Shown: positions 14,218 to 23,594, counted from the first letter of the stretch. The stretch: DNA of 25,330 bases from CAYFTL01 sp964346145 (GCA_964346145.1 CAYFTL010000028.1:1-25330); one strand, 5' to 3'. Made by a program: numbers and translations. Notes: a model not told the origin generated them from the letters alone.

Positions 14218-14378
14218 GTTGGAATTCGGCCGATTTGTCTTAACCATTAGATAGCACTGTGCCACAGAAGATGGCAGCTGCTCTCAAAACAAATCTCGAT
14301 TTCTGACACCACAAACCGTATAGGTTACCCATCACACAGTGATAACAGATAGCAATTAGCAAGCAAGGAGTGTGCCCC
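14218..14378 (+). other. Long 5' leader of the glycolytic operon
   Basis: About 160 untranslated bases precede pgk. CACTGTG (14255-14261) can pair with CACAGTG (14335-14341), extending to 14252/14344 with one mismatch, which would enclose most of the leader. No known riboswitch or T-box was recognised. The rest of the 14020-14378 gap holds the two divergent promoters listed separately. Confidence 0.4.
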
Positions 14379-15563
14379 ATGAGCAAAAAGACCATTGAAG
14401 ACATTCAAGTAAATGGAAAAAAGGTACTTGTGCGCTGCGACTTTAACGTCCCGCTGGATGCCGAAGGCAACATTACCGACGAAACCCGCATCGTTGCCGC
14501 TCTGCCCACCATAAAGTATTTGTTGGAAAACGGTGCCGCCGTGATTCTGGCTTCCCACCTGGGCCGTCCCAAGGGCGAATTCAACATGAAATATTCGCTG
14601 GCACCGGTCGCCAAGCGTTTGAGCGAACTGCTGAGCCTTGACGTGAAGCTGGCTAAAGACGTTATCGGCGACGATGCCAAGGCTTTGGCCGCAGCCATCA
14701 AGCCGGGCGAAGTGGTGTTGCTGGAAAACGTGCGTTTCCACAAGGAAGAGGAAAAGAACGATCCTGAATTCGCCAAACAGTTGGCAGCTTTGGCTGAGAT
14801 TTATGTGAACGATGCCTTCGGTACCGCTCACCGCGCCCACGCTTCTACCGAAGGTGTGGCCCACTACCTGCCTGCTGTGGCCGGATTCCTGATCGGCAAA
14901 GAGCTTGCGGTGATGGGCAAGGCGCTCTCCGACCCCGCCCGCCCCTTTGTCGCCATCCTGGGCGGTGCGAAGGTATCGGACAAAATCGGGGTCATCAACA
15001 ACCTGCTTGAGAAAGTAGATGTGTTGCTGATCGGTGGCGGCATGTCCTACACCTTCCAGAAGGCGTTGGGCGGCCGTATCGGCAAGAGCTTGTTGGAAGA
15101 GGATAAAGTAGCGCTGGCCAAAGAGCTGCTAGAGAAAGCCGAAGCCAAGGGCGTTAAACTTATGCTGCCCGTTGACAACGAAGCTGGCGATTCTTTCGAC
15201 AACGATTGCATGCGCATTACCGTGCACAGCCGCGAGATTCCCGACAACTTTGAGGGCCTGGATATTGGACCGGAGACCCAAAGCATTTTTGCCGAGGAGA
15301 TCAAAAAGGCCAAGACCATCGTGTGGAACGGCCCTATGGGCGTTTTCGAAATGCCCAACTTTGCAGTGGGCACCAAGGCCATCGCCAAAGCGGTAGCCGA
15401 AGCCGATGCCATAACCATTATCGGCGGCGGCGACTCTGCGGCAGCGGTAGAGCAAATGGGCTTTGCCGACAAGATGACCCATATTTCCACCGGCGGCGGC
15501 GCTTCGCTGGAGTTCCTGGAAGGCAAAGTGTTGCCGGGTGTAGAAGCTCTGAACGATAAGTAA
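14379..15563 (+). CDS. pgk: Phosphoglycerate kinase
   Basis: Glycolytic enzyme: 1,3-bisphosphoglycerate + ADP to 3-phosphoglycerate + ATP; cytosolic monomer. Length is 394, the family norm. Substrate-site motifs RCDFNVPLD (19-27), Arg37, HLGRPKG (60-66) and YVNDAFGTAHRAHAS (142-156) are present. Nucleotide-site motifs GGAKVSDKIG (195-204), GGGMSYTF (219-226), NGPMGVFE (317-324) and GGGDSAAA (349-356) are also intact. ATG 14379 is chosen: AAGGAG (14365-14370) is 8 bases upstream, while a GTG at 14370 overlaps it. It is first in pgk-tpiA-gpmI. The usual upstream gap gene is absent; the divergent ecf operon lies there. Confidence 0.97.
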   Translation: MSKKTIEDIQVNGKKVLVRCDFNVPLDAEGNITDETRIVAALPTIKYLLENGAAVILASHLGRPKGEFNMKYSLAPVAKRLSELLSLDVKLAKDVIGDDAKALAAAIKPGEVVLLENVRFHKEEEKNDPEFAKQLAALAEIYVNDAFGTAHRAHASTEGVAHYLPAVAGFLIGKELAVMGKALSDPARPFVAILGGAKVSDKIGVINNLLEKVDVLLIGGGMSYTFQKALGGRIGKSLLEEDKVALAKELLEKAEAKGVKLMLPVDNEAGDSFDNDCMRITVHSREIPDNFEGLDIGPETQSIFAEEIKKAKTIVWNGPMGVFEMPNFAVGTKAIAKAVAEADAITIIGGGDSAAAVEQMGFADKMTHISTGGGASLEFLEGKVLPGVEALNDK

Positions 15564-15577
15564 TCCTACTCTTTTAA

Positions 15578-15611
15578 AATCAGGCGATGCGAAAAATTGC
15601 GTTGCCTGATT
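15578..15611 (+). other. Intercistronic hairpin between pgk and tpiA
   Basis: AATCAGGCGATGC (15578-15590) pairs with GCGTTGCCTGATT (15599-15611), 13 bp with two G-T wobbles and an 8-base loop. No proper T-run follows, so it more likely attenuates, or protects a 3' end after RNA processing, than terminates. Confidence 0.6.
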
Positions 15612-15660
15612 GTTCTGTTAAGAACTATACAATATCAAAAATCTGGAGGCTGTAATCATT

Positions 15661-16407
15661 ATGCGTAGACCCATTATTGCTGGAAACTGGAAAATGAACA
15701 AAACCCCCGTCGAAGCTGTGGAGCTGGTTAGGGAACTGATTCCGTTGGTTAAGGATGCAAAGTGTGATGTGGTGGTGTGCCCCCCCGCCCTCAATCTGCT
15801 GATCGTTGCCGAAGCCATCAAGGGCACCAACATCCGCCTGGGTGCACAGAACGTACACTTTGCAAAGAGCGGCGCCTATACCGGCGAACTGTCGGCCGAT
15901 ATGCTCAAGGCAGCCGGCGTTGAATACGTCATTATCGGCCACAGCGAGCGCCGCCAGTATTTTGGCGAAACCGACAAAACCGTCAACCTGCGCACCGCGG
16001 CCGCGGTGGAAGCTGGGCTTACCCCCATCGTTTGTGTCGGCGAAATGCTGGATGAGCGCGAGGCCAATTACACCAACGCGATCGTTACCTACCAGGTTCA
16101 GATGGCGCTGAACGGACTCACCGCCCAACAGGCTGGAGATGTAGTGATCGCTTACGAGCCCGTGTGGGCTATTGGCACCGGCAAAACCGCCACCGACGAG
16201 CAAGCCAACGAGACCATCGGTGTGATCCGAGACGCCGTGCGCGATCAGTTCGGGGATGAGGTCGCCGCAAAAATCCGCATTCAATACGGCGGCAGCATGA
16301 ATCCCAAAAACGTTACCGGCCTGATGAGCCAGAGCGAAATCGACGGCGGCCTGATCGGCAGCGCCAGCTTGAGCGCCGAAGATTTTGCCAAAGTGGTCAA
16401 CTACTAA
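15661..16407 (+). CDS. tpiA: Triosephosphate isomerase
   Basis: Interconverts dihydroxyacetone phosphate and glyceraldehyde 3-phosphate. The protein is 248 residues, the normal size for this TIM barrel. Catalytic residues are visible: Asn9 and Lys11 (AGNWKMN), His94 (IIGHSERR) and Glu166 (AYEPVWAIGTGKTA, with the flexible loop). The phosphate-binding YGGSMNPKN lies near 221. GGAGG (15645-15649) lies 11 bases before the ATG, rather far. It is second in the glycolytic operon, 97 bases after pgk with a hairpin between, and 13 bases before gpmI. Confidence 0.97.
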   Translation: MRRPIIAGNWKMNKTPVEAVELVRELIPLVKDAKCDVVVCPPALNLLIVAEAIKGTNIRLGAQNVHFAKSGAYTGELSADMLKAAGVEYVIIGHSERRQYFGETDKTVNLRTAAAVEAGLTPIVCVGEMLDEREANYTNAIVTYQVQMALNGLTAQQAGDVVIAYEPVWAIGTGKTATDEQANETIGVIRDAVRDQFGDEVAAKIRIQYGGSMNPKNVTGLMSQSEIDGGLIGSASLSAEDFAKVVNY

Positions 16408-16420
16408 TTGGAGGTAAACC

Positions 16421-17959
16421 ATGAGCATCACCGCATTAATCATTATGGATGGCTTTGGAGTCAACCCCAAACACGAAGGAAACGCCATCTATAAGGCCGG
16501 AACATCTCATATCGACGCGCTGGCGCAAAAATATTCGTACACCACCATCGGCGCTTCGGGCATGGATGTAGGCCTGCCCGACGGCCAAATGGGCAACTCT
16601 GAGGTGGGTCACACCAACATCGGCGCCGGGCGCATCGTTTACCAGGAGCTCACCCGGATTACCAAATCCATCGTAGATGGCGATTTCTTTGAAAATCAAG
16701 CGTTGATCGAAGCCATCGAAGCCGCAAAATCCAAGGGCAAAAACCTGCACCTGATGGGCCTGTGCTCCGATGGCGGTGTACACAGCCACTTGGATCACCT
16801 GTATGGCCTGTTGAAGCTAGCCAAGCAACACGGAATGGACGACAAGACCTTCGTACACTGCTTTATGGATGGGCGCGATGTGCCCCCGACCAGCGGAAAA
16901 AACTTTATCCTTCAGCTACAAAGCAAAATGGAAGAAATTGGCTGCGGACAAATTGCATCGGTGAGCGGACGCTACTACGCGATGGACCGGGATAACCGCT
17001 GGGAGCGGGTATCTAAAGCTTACGATGCCATTAACGGACTGGGACAAATCGCCGAGGATGCTGCCGAGGCCATGCAGGCTTCCTACGACGCTGGCGTAAC
17101 CGACGAGTTTGTAATGCCCACCGTTATTCAAAAGGACGGGCAACCGGTGGGAGCGTTGGCCGATGGAGACAGCATCATCTTCTATAACTTCCGACCCGAC
17201 CGCGCCCGCGAGCTCACCCGCACCTTTATAGAACCCGATTTTAAGGAATTTGAGCGCATAGGCGGATACCATCCTGTACAATTCGTATCCATGACGATGT
17301 ACGATGCCACATTCCAAAATATTGTCGTTGCATTCCGTCCCGAGTCTCTGAAAAACACGATGGGCGAATACATTTCTTCGCTGGGATTAAACCAACTGCG
17401 CATTGCAGAAACCGAAAAATACGCCCATGTTACCTTCTTCTTCAACGGCGGCAAGGAGGAACCCTATAAGGGTGAGGACAGGGCATTGATTCCTTCGCCC
17501 AAGGTGGCGACCTACGATCTGCAGCCCGAAATGAGCGCGCTGGAGGTTACCGAGGAAGCCGTCAAGCGCATCAACTCCGGCAAATACGATTTGATGGTGC
17601 TAAACTTCGCCAACTGCGACATGGTAGGCCACACCGGCGTTATGGACGCGGCAGTGCAGGCAGTAAAAACTGTGGACGATTGTGTGGGCGAAGTGATGGA
17701 TGCTATTTTAGCACAAAATGGCAAAGCAATCATCACGGCCGACCACGGCAACGCCGACCAGATGATCGATCCAAAAAGCGGCGGACCTTTTACCGCCCAC
17801 ACCACCAACCCGGTGCCGTTGATCCTGATTGATCCCGATCAGCCCAAACACGAGTTGCGCACCGGCGGACGTTTGGCCGACCTGTCCCCCACTCTGCTGC
17901 ACATGATGGGGCTTGAAAAACCGGCAGAGATGACCGGCGAAAGCTTGATCGCCGACTAA
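16421..17959 (+). CDS. gpmI: 2,3-bisphosphoglycerate-independent phosphoglycerate mutase
   Basis: Converts 3-phosphoglycerate to 2-phosphoglycerate through a phosphoserine intermediate, using two Mn ions. It is 512 residues, the family length. The N-terminal metal site is MDGFG (Asp10) and the catalytic Ser60 sits in MGNSEVGHTNIGAGR (57-71). The phosphotransferase-domain insert carries the CSDGGVHSH and DGRDVPP motifs. The C-terminal metal ligands are in VGHTG and ITADHGNAD. GGAGGTAAACC lies just before ATG. It is last in the operon; enolase, which often follows, is not here, and the convergent hslU unit comes next. Confidence 0.97.
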   Translation: MSITALIIMDGFGVNPKHEGNAIYKAGTSHIDALAQKYSYTTIGASGMDVGLPDGQMGNSEVGHTNIGAGRIVYQELTRITKSIVDGDFFENQALIEAIEAAKSKGKNLHLMGLCSDGGVHSHLDHLYGLLKLAKQHGMDDKTFVHCFMDGRDVPPTSGKNFILQLQSKMEEIGCGQIASVSGRYYAMDRDNRWERVSKAYDAINGLGQIAEDAAEAMQASYDAGVTDEFVMPTVIQKDGQPVGALADGDSIIFYNFRPDRARELTRTFIEPDFKEFERIGGYHPVQFVSMTMYDATFQNIVVAFRPESLKNTMGEYISSLGLNQLRIAETEKYAHVTFFFNGGKEEPYKGEDRALIPSPKVATYDLQPEMSALEVTEEAVKRINSGKYDLMVLNFANCDMVGHTGVMDAAVQAVKTVDDCVGEVMDAILAQNGKAIITADHGNADQMIDPKSGGPFTAHTTNPVPLILIDPDQPKHELRTGGRLADLSPTLLHMMGLEKPAEMTGESLIAD

Positions 17960-17994
17960 GGCAAAAAACGCTGTAAAAAACTTTAAAAATATAT

Positions 17995-18052
17995 AAAATA
18001 CACCCTCCTTCATAAACAGCTTGCAGGCTGTATCAACAGGGGGTGTATTTTA
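17995..18052. terminator. Branched hairpin after gpmI
   Basis: AAAATACACCC (17995-18005) pairs with GGGTGTATTTT (18041-18051). An inner hairpin ACAGC/GCTGT (18016-18020, 18027-18031 region) lies within. The A-rich and T-rich arms make it a plausible terminator for the glycolytic operon, and possibly for transcripts arriving from the right. Confidence 0.65.
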
Positions 18053-18089
18053 ATGTTTGTGCTTTGTTTGGAATATGGTTCCTAATTTC

Positions 18090-18130
18090 AAAAAAATCCC
18101 CCTGACGTTTAGCGACAGGGAGACTTTTTT
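18090..18130. terminator. Bidirectional terminator between gpmI and hslU
   Basis: The hairpin TCCCCCTG (18097-18104) with CAGGGAGA (18116-18123) has one bulge on each side. Six T follow on the plus strand (18125-18130) and seven A precede (18090-18096), giving seven T on the minus strand. It closes both the plus-strand glycolytic unit and the minus-strand dprA-hslU unit, about 75 bases after the hslU stop. Confidence 0.85.
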
Positions 18131-18200
18131 ATTGCAGATTATATTTCCTGGCTTTAGCAACACAAAGCCACGCTGATAAAGAAATTGTTTCCGATGATTT

Positions 18201-19565
18201 TTACAGAATATATTTTTTTAAATCTTTTTCCCGGATTTCGCCCTTCAGCTGATTTTTGACATATTGGGCATCCACATTCACATCTACCGCGGGCGCATCT
18301 CCGCCGCCGGCGTTGAAAGCGATATCCGAAAGCAGCGCTTCCAGCACCGTGTGCAGCCTGCGGGCACCAATATTCTCGCTGTTTTCGTTGGCTTGCCAGG
18401 CAAATTCAGCCAATTCATCGATAGCCGAATCGTCGAAATTCAGATTGACCGAATCGACCTTAAGCAGCGCTTGATACTGGCGAATTAATGCATTTTCGGG
18501 TTGGACCAGAATGCGCCGGTAATCCTCTACGCTCAAGGGCGTCAAATTGACGCGCACCGGAAAGCGGCCTTGAAGTTCGGGAATCAGATCGGTCACCTTG
18601 GCGACGTGAAAGGCACCTGCAGCGATAAACAACATATGGTCGGTCTTGACTGGCCCATATTTGGTGGGCACGGTGGAGCCTTCCACGATGGGCAGGATAT
18701 CCCGCTGAACCCCTTCCCTGGACACATCCGGACCGGAACCGCCGCCCCTGCCCGCCACCTTGTCGATTTCGTCGATAAACAGTATGCCATCCTGCTCTGC
18801 TTTGCGTATGGCTTCGGTGTACACCGCGTCCATATCAATCATATTCTCTTCTTCTTCGGCTACGATGATGCGGCGCGCTTCTTTTACTTCTACCTTGCGC
18901 AGCTTGGTCTTTTTGGGCATAAAGGAACCCAACATATCGCTCATGCTCATATCGGTGCCCGGAATTTCGGCACTGGGCATGCTCTCTTCCACTTCAACTT
19001 CAACCAAGGTATCTTCCAACTCGCCGCGCCTGAGCGCCTCGCGCACTTCGGAGCGCTTTCCAGACAGCTTTTGTTGCTCCTCCGGCGGCATTTCAGGCTC
19101 TTTGGGTTTGGTGCCCAGCAAAAGGTCGATGGGGTTGGTCGCCTTTTTAATAGGCTTCACAATCAAATCCACCAGCCTGTCTTCGGCTGCCTGCTGCGCC
19201 TTGTCCTTCACCTTGCCCACATGGTGCTCTTTGACCAAGCGAATGGAGGCCTCCACCAGGTCCCGGATCATGGACTCTACATCGCGGCCGACATAACCCA
19301 CTTCGGTAAATTTGGTGGCCTCCACCTTTACAAAGGGCGCATCCACCAATTTGGCCAAACGGCGAGCAATTTCGGTTTTACCCACGCCTGTGGGACCCAC
19401 CATCAAAATATTTTTGGGCGTCACTTCCTCGCGAATATCTTCGGGAAGCTGAGCCCTTCGGTAGCGGTTGCGAAGGGCGACTGCCACCGCTTTTTTTGCG
19501 TCGTCCTGACCGATGATGTAGCGGTCAAGCTCAGTAACAATCTCACGCGGGGTCAATATGCTCAT
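18201..19565 (-). CDS. hslU: ATP-dependent protease ATPase subunit HslU (ClpY)
   Basis: AAA+ unfoldase that feeds substrates into the HslV protease chamber. Walker A GPTGVGKT is at 57-64, the pore-loop motif GYVGRD at 90-95, an inserted I-domain at about 110-245 (charged, rich in Glu/Lys), Walker B ILFIDEID at 261-268, and the C-terminal tail ends KKYIL, which docks into HslV. Length is 454, in the family range. AGGAG lies 8 bases before ATG 19565, 12 bases after hslV. It is last in the unit; in Bacillus-type genomes codY follows, but here a terminator does. Confidence 0.97.
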   Translation of the reverse strand: MSILTPREIVTELDRYIIGQDDAKKAVAVALRNRYRRAQLPEDIREEVTPKNILMVGPTGVGKTEIARRLAKLVDAPFVKVEATKFTEVGYVGRDVESMIRDLVEASIRLVKEHHVGKVKDKAQQAAEDRLVDLIVKPIKKATNPIDLLLGTKPKEPEMPPEEQQKLSGKRSEVREALRRGELEDTLVEVEVEESMPSAEIPGTDMSMSDMLGSFMPKKTKLRKVEVKEARRIIVAEEEENMIDMDAVYTEAIRKAEQDGILFIDEIDKVAGRGGGSGPDVSREGVQRDILPIVEGSTVPTKYGPVKTDHMLFIAAGAFHVAKVTDLIPELQGRFPVRVNLTPLSVEDYRRILVQPENALIRQYQALLKVDSVNLNFDDSAIDELAEFAWQANENSENIGARRLHTVLEALLSDIAFNAGGGDAPAVDVNVDAQYVKNQLKGEIREKDLKKYIL

Positions 19566-19577
19566 AGCGTTCGCTCC

Positions 19578-20111
19578 TTATACTTTCTCTACGATAATGT
19601 GGTCGTTGGTATACACACAGATGGAAGACGCGATCTGCAGCGCTTTAAATGCAATCTCTTCGCTAGGCAAATCGGTGTTTTCGGTCAGCGCACGAGCGGC
19701 AGCCAACGCAAAATTCCCACCCGAGCCAATGGCCAGCACGCCGTCGTCGGGTTCAATTACTTCGCCCGTACCGGAAATCAACAACAAATTATCCTTGTCT
19801 GCGCAAATCAACATGGCTTCCAGTTGGCGCATCGCCTTGTCCATGCGCCATTCCTGGGCGAGCTCTACCGCTGCACGCTGCAAATTGCCCGAATACTGCT
19901 CCAGTTTTTCTTCAAACTTCTCGCTGAGCGCAAAGGCATCCGCCACCGAACCGGCGAAGCCCACCACTACTTGATCGTTGTATATGCGTTTGACCTTTTT
20001 GGCCCCATTCTTCATGACGGTGGATTCACCCATGGTCACCTGGCCATCGCCGGCCACAGCACACTGGCCATTTATTCGCACTGCGCAAATTGTAGTTCCT
20101 TTAAATGCCAT
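19578..20111 (-). CDS. hslV: ATP-dependent protease subunit HslV (ClpQ)
   Basis: Proteasome-like peptidase of the HslUV complex, 177 residues. The conserved core includes TTICAV (6-11), GDGQVTMG (21-28), KKVKRIYNDQVVVGFAGS (38-55) and IGSGGNFALAA. ATG 20111 is chosen because GGAGG is 7 bases upstream; an in-frame TTG at 20117 is nearly on top of it. This leaves five residues (MAFKG) before the Thr that should be the N-terminal nucleophile, so removal of Met alone would not expose it. Bacillus ClpQ/CodW has a similar short extension as I recall. It starts 3 bases after the trmFO stop. Confidence 0.95.
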   Translation of the reverse strand: MAFKGTTICAVRINGQCAVAGDGQVTMGESTVMKNGAKKVKRIYNDQVVVGFAGSVADAFALSEKFEEKLEQYSGNLQRAAVELAQEWRMDKAMRQLEAMLICADKDNLLLISGTGEVIEPDDGVLAIGSGGNFALAAARALTENTDLPSEEIAFKALQIASSICVYTNDHIIVEKV

Positions 20112-20113
20112 AT

Positions 20114-21451
20114 TCAAGCCTCCAATATCTTGTAATCTATAATCGTTTTGTCCATGGTTTCAAGCGCCCTCTGAGCCAAGCGCTCATAGCGGTTGCGCTT
20201 GCCTCGCACTCGCTCCTCCAACGGATCGATAATGCCAAAGTTTACGTTCATGGGCTGATAGTTGGATGACGGCGTGGATACATGCCGCCCCAGCGCGCCC
20301 AGCATGGTTTGGGTGGAAAAATGCACCGGCGGCTTGCCTTGCAGCAACCGCGCCATGGACAGGCCGGCAATCAACCCCGATGCGGCAGACTCCATATAAC
20401 CTTCCACCCCGGTCATTTGTCCGGCGAAGAACAGATCTTCCCGGGCGAGCGTTTGGAAGTTGTGATTTAAAAAACCCGGTGAATGCAGGAAGGTGTTGCG
20501 GTGCATTACCCCATAACGCGCAAACTCTGCGTTTTCGAGGCCGGGAATCATGGAAAACACGCGCTTTTGTTCGCCCCATTTTAGACGAGTCTGAAAGCCG
20601 ACCAAATTATACAGCGAAGCCTGCTTATTTTCCTGCCGCAGCTGAACCACGGCATAGGGTTCTTTGCCGGTATTGGGGTCTACAATACCCACCGGTTTTA
20701 AGGGGCCGTATGCCAAAGTCTGTTGCCCGCGGGAAGCCAATATCTCCACCGCCAAGCAGCCTTCAAACACATGCTTGGACTCAAAATCATTGAGCGGTGC
20801 CAGCTCAGCCGTCGTTAACGCTTGCCAAAATGCGTTGTATTCATCTTCGCTCATCGGACAATTGAGGTAATCATCATCGCCCCTGCCGTAGCGCGAAGCT
20901 TTAAACGCTTTGGAAAAATCGATGGAATCGGCGGTTACGATGGGCGCAACCGCGTCAAAAAAATATAAGGTTTGCATGCCCGGCAAAGCTTCTATCGCCG
21001 GCACAAATGCAGAATCGGTTAAAGGCCCTGTAGCAATGATTGCCGGCCCTTCGGGGATAGCCGTTTGCAATTCGCGCTCAACGGTGCACAGCGGATGGCT
21101 TTCCAGGCGCAGGGTGATCAGATTGGAGAACATATCCCGGTCCACAGCCAGCGCGCCGCCGGCGGGTACCCTAGCGCTTTGGGCGCAATCCAGAATCAGC
21201 GAACCCAGCTTGGCCATTTCTGCTTTGAGCACGCCGGAAGCGTTGGTCAGGTGTTCTGCTTTTAAAGAATTGGAGCAAACCAGTTCCGCAAAGCCTTGGC
21301 TTGTGTGCGCCGGAGAAAAGGATTTCGGTTTCATTTCTATCAAGCGAACCGGGATACCCCGCCTAAGAAGCTGCCAAGCAGCTTCGCTGCCCGCCAGACC
21401 CGCACCCACCACGGTTACGACCGGGATATTGGCAGCGTTATTCTTCGCCAT
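20114..21451 (-). CDS. trmFO: Folate/FAD-dependent tRNA m5U54 methyltransferase TrmFO
   Basis: Makes 5-methyluridine at tRNA position 54 using methylenetetrahydrofolate and FAD. It replaces TrmA in many Firmicutes. An FAD-binding Rossmann motif VVGAGLAGSEAA is at 14-25, with the family stretches LVCSNSLKAE, ALAVDRD and GQMTGVEGYMESAASGL. Length is 445. Two starts fit: ATG 21451 (GGTG about 6 bases upstream, chosen) and ATG 21463 (four residues longer, weaker site). The 5' end overlaps topA by 14 bases. The order topA-trmFO-(xerC)-hslV-hslU is classic; xerC/codV is missing here. Confidence 0.96.
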   Translation of the reverse strand: MAKNNAANIPVVTVVGAGLAGSEAAWQLLRRGIPVRLIEMKPKSFSPAHTSQGFAELVCSNSLKAEHLTNASGVLKAEMAKLGSLILDCAQSARVPAGGALAVDRDMFSNLITLRLESHPLCTVERELQTAIPEGPAIIATGPLTDSAFVPAIEALPGMQTLYFFDAVAPIVTADSIDFSKAFKASRYGRGDDDYLNCPMSEDEYNAFWQALTTAELAPLNDFESKHVFEGCLAVEILASRGQQTLAYGPLKPVGIVDPNTGKEPYAVVQLRQENKQASLYNLVGFQTRLKWGEQKRVFSMIPGLENAEFARYGVMHRNTFLHSPGFLNHNFQTLAREDLFFAGQMTGVEGYMESAASGLIAGLSMARLLQGKPPVHFSTQTMLGALGRHVSTPSSNYQPMNVNFGIIDPLEERVRGKRNRYERLAQRALETMDKTIIDYKILEA

Positions 21452-23549
21452 CCTGGTCACCATCCTGACTGAGCATCACCTTATGCCTGCACTGTTCGTT
21501 CACACACAGATGCCAAGCCTCCCCTTTGCGGTTGCGTTTGTACACCATGCGGTCACCACATACCGGGCATTTTTCTTTTACCGGCAAATCCCAGCTGACA
21601 AATTCACACTCGGGATAATTTTCACATCCATAAAACTTACGCCCTTTTTTGCTCAGGCGCTCTAAAATTTTTCCGCCGCATTCCGGACAGGGCACTCCGA
21701 TGTCTTTTAAAATCGCCATGGTGTTGCGGCATTCCGGAAAATTCGGGCAAGCCAAAAACTGACCGTAGCGCCCCATTTTGTAGACCATCATGGCCCCGCA
21801 TTGGTCGCATTGGACATCGGAAACCCGATCCTTAATTTCTATCTTTTCGATGGACTCTTCAGCCTTTTTCAGCGTTTCTTCAAAGGGGCCGTAGAAGTCG
21901 GAAATGACTTTGTGCCACTCCATCTCGCCTTCGGCCACCTTATCCAGCTTTTCCTCCATGCCGGCGGTGAACTGAATATCCACAATGTCGGGAAAATGGT
22001 TGGTCATTGTTTCATTTACCAGCAAGCCCAATTCGGTTGGATGCAACCGTTTGGCCTCGCGGATAATGTAGCCCCTGGCGAGTATGGTGGAAATCGTTGG
22101 CGCATAGGTAGACGGGCGACCAATCCCCTTTTCTTCCAGTGCGCGCACCAAAGAAGCCTCGGTATAGCGCGGCGGCGGCTGTGTAAACTTCTGTTCAGAA
22201 TCAATGTCCACCAGTTTTACTTCCATGCCCTCCTTTAGGTCGGGCAAGGCAGAATCCTTTTCCTCCTGGGCGTCGTCCTGCCACTCTTCATAGACTGCGG
22301 CAAAGCCCGGAAATTTCATTTTTTGGCCGCCGAAGTGGAATCCCAGCCCATCTCCCAGTATATCGGCCGACAAGGTGTCGTATTTTGACGGATTCATCTG
22401 GCTGGATACAAAGCGATCGTAAATCAACTTGTACAACCGAAACTGATCGCGGCTAACCGAAGATTTGATCGACTCCGGACGGCGGTTGATGTCGGTGGGG
22501 CGAATGGCCTCGTGGGCATCTTGCGCGCTGTTGCGGCTGCGGTATTGGTTGGGCTGTTCCGGTAGGTAAGCCTCCCCATAGCGCTGCACAATTGCATCGC
22601 GAACTTCGGCAATAGCCTCTTGCGAAATGCGGGTGGAGTCGGTACGGATATAGGTAACCAAACCCTGCACACCCTCGCCCGCAATGTCTACACCTTCATA
22701 AAGCTGCTGGGCAATCTGCATGGTTTTGGCAGTTGTAAAGCCCAGTTTCCGCGAAGCCTCTTGCTGCAGATTGGAGGTTGTAAGAGGCGCCGCCGGATTC
22801 TTTTTGCGTTCGCCCCATTTAACCGAGTCGATTACAAATTTGGCATTCTTAGCGCGTTCAAGAATCTCTTCGGTTTCTTTGCCGCTGCGCAGTGCCCTTT
22901 TTTTGCCGCCTTCGGTGGAAAAACTGGTCCTAAACTCCACCTTATCGGCCTTCATGGTTGCAAAAAGGTTCCAGTACTCTTCGGGTTCGAATTCGTCAAT
23001 CTCGTGCTCCCGGTCGCAAATCATGCGTGTGGCCACCGACTGAACACGCCCCGCGCTCAATCCTTTTTTAATCTTAGCCCAAAGTAGCGGGCTGATCTTA
23101 TAGCCCACCAGGCGATCCAGCACCCGGCGCGCCTGCTGGGCGTCGACCAGATTAATGTTGATCGGCCGGGATTCCTTGATCGCCGCTTTTACTTTTTTGC
23201 TGGTAATTTCATGAAACTCCACCCGGCAAGCCTGATCTTCCGGTATGTTCAATGCGTTGGCTAAATGCCAAGAAATCGCTTCACCTTCCCTGTCCGGGTC
23301 GGTTGCCAGGTAAACTTTGCTGGCCTTTTTTGCCTCCTTACGGATTTTGCTCAAAATTTCTCCGCGGCCACGAATCGTAATATATTTGGGTTCAAAGTTA
23401 TTTTCCACATCCACACCCAGCTGGGACTTTGGCAAATCCCGCACGTGGCCGTTGGATGCCTCCACTTTGTAACCTCTACCTAAGAACTTTCCAATGGAAC
23501 GGGCTTTTGCCGGCGATTCCACAATAACAAGCTTTTGCTTTTGAGCCAT
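21438..23549 (-). CDS. topA: DNA topoisomerase I
   Basis: Type IA topoisomerase that relaxes negative supercoils, 703 residues. The N-terminal TOPRIM domain carries VIVESPAKA (8-16) and DPDREGEA (84-91). The catalytic Tyr300 lies in GLVTYIRTDSTR (296-307). Three C-terminal four-Cys zinc-ribbon units follow from about residue 575: CDQC..CPNFPEC, CPEC..CENYPEC and CPVC..CVNEQC; the last has a longer Cys spacing. GGAGG is just upstream of ATG 23549. It is 45 bases after dprA with no clear promoter between, so it is probably part of the same unit. Confidence 0.97.
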   Translation of the reverse strand: MAQKQKLVIVESPAKARSIGKFLGRGYKVEASNGHVRDLPKSQLGVDVENNFEPKYITIRGRGEILSKIRKEAKKASKVYLATDPDREGEAISWHLANALNIPEDQACRVEFHEITSKKVKAAIKESRPININLVDAQQARRVLDRLVGYKISPLLWAKIKKGLSAGRVQSVATRMICDREHEIDEFEPEEYWNLFATMKADKVEFRTSFSTEGGKKRALRSGKETEEILERAKNAKFVIDSVKWGERKKNPAAPLTTSNLQQEASRKLGFTTAKTMQIAQQLYEGVDIAGEGVQGLVTYIRTDSTRISQEAIAEVRDAIVQRYGEAYLPEQPNQYRSRNSAQDAHEAIRPTDINRRPESIKSSVSRDQFRLYKLIYDRFVSSQMNPSKYDTLSADILGDGLGFHFGGQKMKFPGFAAVYEEWQDDAQEEKDSALPDLKEGMEVKLVDIDSEQKFTQPPPRYTEASLVRALEEKGIGRPSTYAPTISTILARGYIIREAKRLHPTELGLLVNETMTNHFPDIVDIQFTAGMEEKLDKVAEGEMEWHKVISDFYGPFEETLKKAEESIEKIEIKDRVSDVQCDQCGAMMVYKMGRYGQFLACPNFPECRNTMAILKDIGVPCPECGGKILERLSKKGRKFYGCENYPECEFVSWDLPVKEKCPVCGDRMVYKRNRKGEAWHLCVNEQCRHKVMLSQDGDQDGEE

Positions 23550-23594
23550 TCGTTTCCTCCATGCGCTTTATATGAACTGTGTGACAGATTTCTT

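Noticed and set aside
18501..20135. 544-codon open frame on the plus strand opposite hslU and hslV
   Set aside because: It runs exactly antisense to two well-supported genes, has no ribosome site or recognisable domain, and is explained by their codon bias.
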